Positions 58,602 through 64,000 of a DNA stretch of 64,000 nucleotides are shown here, one piece after another (position 1 is the first letter of the stretch; the number at the start of each line of letters is the position of its first letter). A program made the translations under genes and the position numbers. This stretch comes from Neorhizobium lilium (GTDB lineage Bacteria > Pseudomonadota > Alphaproteobacteria > Rhizobiales > Rhizobiaceae). The stretch covers positions 310,001 to 374,000 of the forward strand of contig NZ_SBIP01000003.1 of the NCBI RefSeq assembly GCF_004053875.1, in the 5' to 3' direction. The notes beneath the pieces are model-generated. The model was not told the origin of the DNA and made no database searches. It saw only the letters and a program-made list of their open reading frames with translations.

Positions 58602-59315
58602 TCAAGCCGCCATGATGCCGGTCAGGAAGGCCGCAAGATCGTCGGTCACGTAGTCGATGTGATCGTCTTCCGTCGTTGGCCGCTCCCACCGCTCCAGGAC
58701 GACCGCTTCCAGGTTTCGCGGCACGAGCAGGACGGTGCGCATGCCGAGTGCCTTCGGCACTTGCAGATTGCGCGGCAGGTCTTCGAACATGGCTGCGTGC
58801 GCCGTGTCGATCTTGTGGAGGCTAGCGAACTTGTCATAGGTCGCGCTGGCCGGCTTCGGAAGGTAACCTGCTGCAACGATATCGAACACGTCGTCGAAAT
58901 GGTCGAGAATGCCAAGCGCCCGCGCCGCCGCTTGCGCATGCGGCACGCTGCCATTGGTGAAGATGAACTTGCGGCCCGGAAGCGCCTTGATGGCGTCACC
59001 CAGGGCAGGATCGGGGAGCAGGGCGGAATAGTCGATGGCGTGAGCCTGCTCCAGAAATCCGTCCGGATCGATGCCGTGATGAAGCATCAGCCCCTGCAGC
59101 GTCGTGCCATGTTCATGGTAATATTGTTTTTGAAGCGCTCTGGCTTCTGCAGGCTCCAGCTGCAGCAGTTGCTGCACATAGGCCGTCATGTTGCGGTCGA
59201 TCTGCGCGAACAGATTGATGTGATGGGGGTAGAGCGTGTTGTCGAGGTCGAAGACCCACGCGCGGACATGGGCGAAGTCGGTGGGGTCGGGCGAAGTTTT
59301 CGGCATCTTTTCCAT
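58602..59315 (-). CDS. HAD-family pyrimidine 5'-nucleotidase
   Basis: A 237-residue HAD phosphatase: nucleophile loop WVFDLDNTLYPHHINLFAQIDRNM (D-x-D-x-T), motif II FTNGSVPHAQAAARALGI, and motif III KPASATYDKFASLHKI with Lys and downstream acidic FEDLPRNLQ. Subfamily features match the Ubiquitin-like pyrimidine 5-nucleotidase (TIGR01993) type that dephosphorylates UMP or CMP. ATG at 59315 with AAGGCACGT upstream; ATG at 59306 is an alternative. It is divergent from the DMT transporter gene, 107 bases apart. Confidence 0.85.
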   Translation of the reverse strand: MEKMPKTSPDPTDFAHVRAWVFDLDNTLYPHHINLFAQIDRNMTAYVQQLLQLEPAEARALQKQYYHEHGTTLQGLMLHHGIDPDGFLEQAHAIDYSALLPDPALGDAIKALPGRKFIFTNGSVPHAQAAARALGILDHFDDVFDIVAAGYLPKPASATYDKFASLHKIDTAHAAMFEDLPRNLQVPKALGMRTVLLVPRNLEAVVLERWERPTTEDDHIDYVTDDLAAFLTGIMAA

Positions 59316-59422
59316 GACGTGCCTTATGCACGCTCCAGCCGGCGAATAAAATCGAAAAGGCGATCCGTTTGCCGCCAAACCGGCCTTGGCGCCGTGTGAA
59401 ACTGCATGTTACTCCGAGCCGC

Positions 59423-60325
59423 ATGGAACTCTGGATACCGATCACCATCGCCGCTGCATTCATGCAGAACCTGCGGTCCGCCTTGCAGAAACATCTGCAG
59501 GGCAGGCTTGGCACGCGTGCGGCGAGCTTCGTGCGCTTCGGCTACGGCTTCCCTATCGCCGTGGTCTATGTCACCTGCCTTCATCTGTTTGCAGGCTACG
59601 CTTTTCCTGCCCTGAACCTCAGCTTTGCCCTATGGTCGGTCATCGGCGGGCTGGCGCAGATCTTCGCCACGATGATGCTGGTCTACCTGTTCTCGCTCCG
59701 GAACTTCGCGGTGGGCACCGCCTATTCCAAGACGGAGCCCGTGCAGGCGGCCATCTTCGGCTTCATCCTGCTTGGTGAAAAGCTGAGCGCCGGTTCGATC
59801 GTCGCGATCATCGTCGGCGTGATCGGCGTGATGCTCATTTCCATGGCAAAGCTGCCACTCTCCTGGCGTAACCTCCTGGTCGCATTGACTGGCCGAACGG
59901 CGCTGATCGGCATCGCTTCGGGCGCCGTCTTCGGCATTTCCGCAGTCGCCTACCGCAAGGCATCCTTGTCCCTCGATGGTCCGGGGCCGGTCATGCAGGC
60001 AGCCGTGACACTCGCCTGCGTTACCACGTTCCAGACAGCTTTCATGCTGGTCTGGATGTATTGGAAGGATAAGCAGGAGATCGTCCAGGTGGTGCGGACC
60101 TGGCGCTCGTCGTCGCTTGTGGGGCTGGCCGGCGTGCTTGGCTCGGCCGGATGGTTCACGGCCATGACCCTGCAGCAGGTGGCCTATGTCAGGGCGCTCG
60201 GTCAGATCGAGCTCGTCTTCACCTTCATGGCTTCATACTTCCTGTTCCACGAGCGGGTCAGCCGCATGGAACTGGCAGGATGCCTGCTGATCGTCTGCGG
60301 CATTCTCGGCCTCCTGTTTTCCTGA
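59423..60325 (+). CDS. DMT/EamA-family transporter
   Basis: A 300-residue inner-membrane protein with about ten hydrophobic segments and the two-repeat EamA layout; GTAYSKTEPVQAAIFGFILLGEKLSAGS in the first half and GSAGWFTAMTLQQVAYVRALGQIELVFTFMASYFLFHERVSRMELAGC in the second. The substrate is unknown. ATG at 59423. It is convergent with argB, with a 20-base gap. Confidence 0.85.
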   Translation: MELWIPITIAAAFMQNLRSALQKHLQGRLGTRAASFVRFGYGFPIAVVYVTCLHLFAGYAFPALNLSFALWSVIGGLAQIFATMMLVYLFSLRNFAVGTAYSKTEPVQAAIFGFILLGEKLSAGSIVAIIVGVIGVMLISMAKLPLSWRNLLVALTGRTALIGIASGAVFGISAVAYRKASLSLDGPGPVMQAAVTLACVTTFQTAFMLVWMYWKDKQEIVQVVRTWRSSSLVGLAGVLGSAGWFTAMTLQQVAYVRALGQIELVFTFMASYFLFHERVSRMELAGCLLIVCGILGLLFS

Positions 60326-60345
60326 AGGCCGAGGTTGCCCCGGTC

Positions 60346-61233
60346 TCAGGGAACGATCAGCGTGCCGGCGCCGTGTTCGGTGAAGATTTCCAGCAGGACC
60401 GAATGGGCCGTCTTGCCGTTCAGGATGACGACGCCCTGGACCCCTGACTTGATCGCCGCGATGCAGGTCTCGACCTTGGGGATCATGCCGCCCGAAATCG
60501 TGCCATCCTTGATCAGCTCGAGAGCCTGCGCCACCGTCAGCTCCTTGATGAGCTGCTTGTCCTTGTCGAGGACGCCAGGAACGTCGGTGAGGAAGAGGAG
60601 GCGGGTGGCATTGAGCGCGCCGGCAATTGCGCCGGCAAACGTGTCGGCATTGATGTTGTAGGTGGCGCCGTCGCGGCCGGGAGCGACGGGAGCGATCACC
60701 GGGATCATCTCCGACTTGGCGAGTAGGTCGAGGAGCGTGCGGTCCACTTCCACCACTTCGCCGACGAAGCCGAGATCAAGAACGCGTTCGATGTGACTAT
60801 CCGGATCGATCACGGTTTTCTTGGCTTTTTCGGCAAACACCATGTTGCCGTCCTTGCCGCAAAGCCCGATCGCCCATTCACCGGTCTGGTTGATCAGCGC
60901 CACGATCTCCTTGTTGATCGAGCCGGCAAGAACCATCTCGACGATCTCGACCGTCTTCTGGTCCGTGACGCGCAAGCCGCCTTCGAACTTGGATTCGATG
61001 CCCATCTTGGTCAGCATGGCGCCGATCTGCGGGCCGCCGCCGTGGACGACGATCGGGTTGACGCCGGACTGTTTCAAAAGCGCGATATCAGCTGCGAAAG
61101 CCTTGCCGAGTTCCGGATCGCCCATGGCATGGCCGCCGTATTTCACGACGATCGTCTTGTTCTCGTAACGCTGCATATAGGGCAGCGCCTGCGCCAGAAG
61201 CTTGGCCTGAAGCTCGCTTTCGGAAACTGACAT
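60346..61233 (-). CDS. argB: Acetylglutamate kinase
   Basis: A 295-residue kinase of arginine synthesis, phosphorylating N-acetylglutamate. Family motifs: [83 protein letters not shown] and [14 protein letters not shown]. The long N-terminal helix ([26 protein letters not shown]) marks the hexameric, arginine- and PII-regulated form. ATG at 61233. In related genomes engB is the neighbour; here the sigK module lies between. Confidence 0.95.
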   Translation of the reverse strand: MSVSESELQAKLLAQALPYMQRYENKTIVVKYGGHAMGDPELGKAFAADIALLKQSGVNPIVVHGGGPQIGAMLTKMGIESKFEGGLRVTDQKTVEIVEMVLAGSINKEIVALINQTGEWAIGLCGKDGNMVFAEKAKKTVIDPDSHIERVLDLGFVGEVVEVDRTLLDLLAKSEMIPVIAPVAPGRDGATYNINADTFAGAIAGALNATRLLFLTDVPGVLDKDKQLIKELTVAQALELIKDGTISGGMIPKVETCIAAIKSGVQGVVILNGKTAHSVLLEIFTEHGAGTLIVP

Positions 61234-61305
61234 TGTATTCCTCGTGATCTTGAAGTGGAGGCCTTGTAGCGCATGTTTTAAACCGGGGAAATAATCCAGG
61301 CCCAA

Positions 61306-61325
61306 GATTTGCACGTAACCATCGG
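61306..61325 (+). promoter_or_regulatory. Motif shared by sigK and fasciclin upstream regions (sigK copy)
   Basis: GATTTGCAC (61306-61314) followed by ATCGG 7 bases on is matched by GATTTGTAC...GTCGG at 62720-62741 in front of the fasciclin gene. Shared sites are expected if the sigma factor controls both genes. With only eight identical bases the match could be chance. Confidence 0.25.
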
Positions 61326-61357
61326 CAGACCCAGCCTTGCGAAGAGAGGGAAGCCGC

Positions 61358-61900
61358 GTGTCCACCGAAGCCGACATCGCCAGCATGATCCAGCGGGTGG
61401 CATTGCGCGACCGGGCGGCGCTTGCGCAGCTTTATCCCGCCGTTTCAGCGAAACTCTTTTCCGTCTGTCTGCGTATCTTGAGGAATAGGCCGGATGCGGA
61501 AGACGCGCTTCAGGAGGTGTTCATCAAGATCTGGCAGCGCGCCGACCGTTTCGCCGCTGCAGGAACGAGTCCGGTAGGTTGGCTGGTAGCAGTTGCCCGC
61601 AACCATGCCATCGATCGGTTGCGCTCCCGCAGACCGGCAAGTGAAAGTCTTGATGAGGCCCACGCAATCGCAGACATTGGGCGCAGTCCGGAAGCGGAAA
61701 CAGTGCTGAAGGGAGAGGGCAGGCGCGTTGACAGGTGTATGCAGGAGCTAGAGCCGGACAGGGCGGGCGCCGTTCGGAGCGCCTATGTGGAAGGATTAAG
61801 CTACCAGGAGCTGGCGGACCGCCATTCGGTTCCGCTCAATACGATGCGCACCTGGCTCCGGCGCAGTCTTATGAAGCTTAGAGAGTGCCTCGATCGATGA
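61358..61900 (+). CDS. ECF sigma factor (SigK type)
   Basis: A 180-residue sigma-70-like ECF factor. Sigma2 region: [46 protein letters not shown]; sigma4 region: [52 protein letters not shown] with the helix-turn-helix. The subgroup matches mycobacterial SigK by its anti-sigma and fasciclin neighbours. GTG at 61358 with GAGAGGGAAGCCGC upstream is chosen; TTG at 61337 is weaker. Its stop overlaps the anti-sigma ATG by 4 bases. Confidence 0.88.
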   Translation: MSTEADIASMIQRVALRDRAALAQLYPAVSAKLFSVCLRILRNRPDAEDALQEVFIKIWQRADRFAAAGTSPVGWLVAVARNHAIDRLRSRRPASESLDEAHAIADIGRSPEAETVLKGEGRRVDRCMQELEPDRAGAVRSAYVEGLSYQELADRHSVPLNTMRTWLRRSLMKLRECLDR

Positions 61901-62625
61901 CCACCACCTCCGATGACAGCGAACCGGACGGCCCCCGCGACGACCTGCTGGCCGGCGAATACGTGCTGGGCGTGCTGTCGCTTGAGGACCGACGCCGTGT
62001 GGAGGCACGTCTTCGGCAGGAGCCGGCCTTGGCCGCGGCAGTCGCCCGGTGGGAGGACAACCTTTCGGCCCTGAATGCCGAATATGCCGAAGTGACCCCG
62101 CCTGCTGAAACCTATGCCAGGATCGAGTCAAGGCTTTTTGGCACCAGCGCCGGGACGTCCTCCTCTGCTGTGTCTTTATGGAATTCCCTGCTGCTCTGGC
62201 GCAGCCTCGCTTTTGCCTGCTCGGCGGCCCTGGTCGCCTACTTGGCCTATAACGGCGAATGGATCGGCGGATCGATCCCAAGCACGCCGCTCGTCGCGGA
62301 GTTGAGCGGCCAGCAAGAGGGCAGCCTCACGCTCATGGCCCATTACGATGCGGACAGCGGTCGCCTGCAGCTTGCGCCGGTGTCCGTCGGTCCCGCGCAG
62401 CAGCACTCGCTGGAACTCTGGCTGGTGCCCGGCGGTGACGATCCTGCCATTTCGCTGGGCGTGTTGCCCCAGACGGGTGAAGGCGCTGTGGACGTTCCGC
62501 CGCAGCTGCGGCCAAGACTAGGCGAGGGGGTAACCTTCGCCGTCAGCCTGGAACCGCTTGGCGGTTCTCCGAACGGAGCACGGACCGGCCCGATCGTGGC
62601 GGTCGGCCAGGCGCGTCGTCCCTGA
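61897..62625 (+). CDS. RskA-type anti-sigma factor
   Basis: A 242-residue membrane-bound anti-sigma factor. The cytosolic part starts DDLLAGEYVLGVLSLEDRRRVEARL, a pattern typical of RskA and related anti-SigK proteins, followed by a transmembrane helix near residues 97-117 (SLLLWRSLAFACSAALVAYLAY) and an RskA periplasmic domain ending HSLELWLVPGGDDPAISLGVLP. RskA is cleaved by regulated proteolysis in mycobacteria, but the trigger here is unknown. It overlaps the sigma gene by ATGA. Confidence 0.88.
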   Translation: MTTTSDDSEPDGPRDDLLAGEYVLGVLSLEDRRRVEARLRQEPALAAAVARWEDNLSALNAEYAEVTPPAETYARIESRLFGTSAGTSSSAVSLWNSLLLWRSLAFACSAALVAYLAYNGEWIGGSIPSTPLVAELSGQQEGSLTLMAHYDADSGRLQLAPVSVGPAQQHSLELWLVPGGDDPAISLGVLPQTGEGAVDVPPQLRPRLGEGVTFAVSLEPLGGSPNGARTGPIVAVGQARRP

Positions 62626-62636
62626 ACAATCCCGCA

Positions 62637-62665
62637 GATCCGCACGCCTGAAAAAAGTGCGGGTC
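62637..62665 (+). terminator. Weak hairpin after the anti-sigma gene
   Basis: GATCCGCAC (62637-62645) pairs with GTGCGGGTC (62657-62665), one T-G pair, 11-base loop; a TTTTTT run comes 8 bases later (62673-62678). Termination could be partial before the fasciclin gene. Confidence 0.4.
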
Positions 62666-62719
62666 GGCAAGATTTTTTGGGCCACTGCTGAAACTCTTTC
62701 TCCCCGCGTCTCGTCCCTT

Positions 62720-62741
62720 GATTTGTACCCGCCAATGTCGG
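62720..62741 (+). promoter_or_regulatory. Motif shared by sigK and fasciclin upstream regions (fasciclin copy)
   Basis: GATTTGTAC at 62720-62728 then GTCGG at 62737-62741, 72 bases before the fasciclin ATG. It resembles the sequence before the sigma gene (61306). No -10 consensus is clear, so the promoter reading is tentative. Confidence 0.25.
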
Positions 62742-62813
62742 GACGCCTGACGTCTTTGGGAGGCGCGCATCTGCGCCGGGGCGATCGGGCTGTTGAAGAG
62801 GAAGAGAAACACC

Positions 62814-63371
62814 ATGAACAAGTCTGCATTTCGCACACTCGCACTTGCCACCGTTCTTTCCGTCGTCACGGCCAACGCTTTCGCGGCAAACCCCAAAGTG
62901 GGAGGCGCTGCCATGTACGAAGACAAGAACATCGTAGAGAACGCTGTGAACTCGAAGGATCACACAACGCTGGTCGCCGCCGTGAAAGCAGCGGGCTTGG
63001 TGGAAACGCTGCAAGGCAAGGGACCGTTCACGGTCTTCGCACCCACCAACGAAGCCTTCGAAAAGCTGCCCAAGGGCACGGTGGAGACCCTGCTGAAGCC
63101 GGAAAACAAGGCCCAGTTGACCAAGGTGCTGACCTGCCATGTCGTTGCAGCCGACGCCATGTCTTCCGCCATCGAAAAGATGATCAAGGACGACAAGGGC
63201 ACGCATGACGTCAAGACGGTTGGCGGCTGCATCCTCAAGGCAAAGGAAATGGGCGGCAAGATCACCCTCACCGATGAAACCGGCGGCGTCGCCCATGTCA
63301 CGATCGCCGACGTAAAGCAGTCGAACGGCGTCATTCACGTCATCGACAAGGTTCTGCTGCCGAAGATGTAA
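62814..63371 (+). CDS. Secreted fasciclin (FAS1) domain protein
   Basis: A 185-residue exported protein: signal peptide MNKSAFRTLALATVLSVVTANAFA with cleavage after AFA, then one FAS1 domain with NIVENAVNSKDHTTLVAAVKAAGLVETLQGKGPFTVFAPTNEAFEKL, TKVLTCHVV and the end GVIHVIDKVLLPKM. Two Cys (LTCHV, GGCIL) might form a disulfide. FAS1 proteins mediate adhesion; mycobacterial MPT70/83 are SigK-controlled, and Sinorhizobium Nex18 was reported to matter in symbiosis. It forms the likely output of the sigma/anti-sigma pair. ATG at 62814; a strong terminator follows. Confidence 0.9.
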   Translation: MNKSAFRTLALATVLSVVTANAFAANPKVGGAAMYEDKNIVENAVNSKDHTTLVAAVKAAGLVETLQGKGPFTVFAPTNEAFEKLPKGTVETLLKPENKAQLTKVLTCHVVAADAMSSAIEKMIKDDKGTHDVKTVGGCILKAKEMGGKITLTDETGGVAHVTIADVKQSNGVIHVIDKVLLPKM

Positions 63372-63432
63372 GGCTGGGCCTGAATAGGCCCCAAGCGTGC
63401 GAGGCGTAACGTAGAAGGTATGCCCGCACCCG

Positions 63433-63467
63433 ATCCGGTCGCTCTCCACGGGCGGCCGGATTTTTTT
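63433..63467 (+). terminator. Intrinsic terminator after the fasciclin gene
   Basis: ATCCGGTCGC (63433-63442) pairs with GCGGCCGGAT (63452-63461), ten pairs with one T-G, 9-base loop, followed by six further T to 63467. It ends 3 bases before the convergent engB stop. Confidence 0.85.
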
Positions 63468-63469
63468 AG

Positions 63470-64000
63470 TCAGACGGGATGACCGACCGTCTTGGCGATA
63501 GCCTGGCGCAGTTCCTCGAGACCTTCGCCCTTTTCGGACGAGGTGGAGAGCACTTCCGGGAAGGCGGCCGGACGCTTGCGGATCTTTTCCGTCGTTTCGG
63601 CAATCAGCTTGGGAACTGCGGGCTCCTTGATCTTGTCCGTCTTGGTCAGCACGATCTGGTAGGAAACGGCTGCCTTGTCGAGCAGAGAAAGCACGTCATC
63701 GTCGTTCTTCTTGAGGCCATGGCGGCTGTCGATCAGCACGTAGACGCGCTTCAGTGTCGCCCGTCCGCGCAGATAATCGAAAACGAGTTTCGTCCAGGCA
63801 TCCACCTGTTCCTTCGGAGCCTGGGCGTAGCCGTAGCCCGGCATATCGACCAGCGCCATCGGCGGCAGGTCGCCGCTTTCTCCGGAATAGCCTTCCGGTA
63901 CGAAATAATTGAGTTCCTGGGTGCGGCCCGGCGTGTTGGATGTACGGGCAAGCCCCTTATGGCCGACAAGCGCATTGATCAGCGACGACTTTCCCACATT
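63470..64000 (-). CDS. engB: EngB/YsxC ribosome-assembly GTPase (N-terminus cut by window end)
   Basis: The last 176 residues of a GTPase needed for 50S subunit assembly; the N-terminal part lies beyond the window end. G1 begins exactly at the edge ([10 protein letters not shown]); G2 [19 protein letters not shown]3 [18 protein letters not shown]4 LTKTDKIKE and the C-terminal [18 protein letters not shown] match the YihA/YsxC family. In related genomes it follows argB and precedes yidC. The stop is at 63470. Confidence 0.93.
   Translation of the reverse strand, partial: NVGKSSLINALVGHKGLARTSNTPGRTQELNYFVPEGYSGESGDLPPMALVDMPGYGYAQAPKEQVDAWTKLVFDYLRGRATLKRVYVLIDSRHGLKKNDDDVLSLLDKAAVSYQIVLTKTDKIKEPAVPKLIAETTEKIRKRPAAFPEVLSTSSEKGEGLEELRQAIAKTVGHPV

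Noticed and set aside
1..64000. tRNA, rRNA, CRISPR, insertion sequence or prophage genes
   Set aside because: No tRNA-like cloverleaf, rRNA stretch, regularly spaced repeats, transposase or phage structural gene was recognised on either strand; a tRNAscan/Infernal run could still find a small RNA.

Overview
This is a GC-rich, densely coding stretch of chromosome from an alphaproteobacterium of the order Hyphomicrobiales (Rhizobiales), most likely family Rhizobiaceae. The assignment rests on gene content and on gene order that I know from memory in Sinorhizobium, Rhizobium and Agrobacterium: lptC-lptA-lptB-rpoN-hpf-ptsN, olsB near tme-mutS-glnD-murJ, fur-olsA-miaB-phoH-ybeY-tlyC-lnt-phrR-metK-trmB, and dapD-dapE-truA-fmt-def. 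I count 69 protein genes: 68 longer genes (two cut by the window edges) and one 53-codon small ORF on the minus strand. I see no rRNA or tRNA gene, insertion sequence, prophage or CRISPR array.

Layout. 1-2.2 kb (minus): hemW (cut), rdgB, a VOC protein and rph. 2.4-4.2 kb (plus): heat-shock genes hrcA and grpE. 4.3-9.4 kb (minus): ptsN, hpf, rpoN and the LPS-transport genes lptB, lptA and lptC. 9.6-11.4 kb (plus): sppA, ihfB and a LapA-domain protein, followed by a minus-strand CoxG-like gene. 12.0-17.3 kb (plus): two RNA methyltransferases, lspA, a soluble hybrid histidine kinase and olsB. 17.3-17.95 kb (minus): a VapC/Phd-type toxin-antitoxin pair with a tandem palindromic operator, the clearest accessory insertion. 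18.0-20.3 kb (minus): malic enzyme tme. 20.4-29.4 kb (plus): mutS, a Gre-family factor, an MYG1-like protein, glnD and murJ. 29.4-30.2 kb (minus): an M15-like peptidase and the small ORF. 30.2-45.2 kb (plus): trpS, a universal stress protein, nifU-like, tsaB, rimI, fur, olsA, dedA, miaB, phoH, ybeY, tlyC, lnt, a phrR-like regulator, metK and trmB. 45.2-48 kb: DUF1150 and hsp20 (minus), nucleoside hydrolase (plus), LOG-family protein (minus). 48-64 kb: dapD, dapE and a membrane protein (plus), truA, fmt and def (minus), rmuC, rbsK and a chemoreceptor (plus), an EF-hand protein and a HAD phosphatase (minus), a DMT transporter (plus), argB (minus), a sigK-rskA-fasciclin module (plus) and the start of engB (minus, cut).

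Common themes are envelope building (lptABC, lspA, lnt, murJ, both ornithine-lipid acyltransferases), nitrogen control (rpoN, ptsN, glnD), translation and RNA maturation, and protein quality control. Candidate control sites include RpoH-type promoters before grpE and hsp20, an A/T-rich palindrome before metK, paired repeats before olsB, and five hairpin terminators. The window is mostly ordinary core chromosome. The parts worth a second look are the toxin-antitoxin insertion, the sigK-rskA-fasciclin module, the small ORF, the metK operator and the sensorless hybrid kinase.
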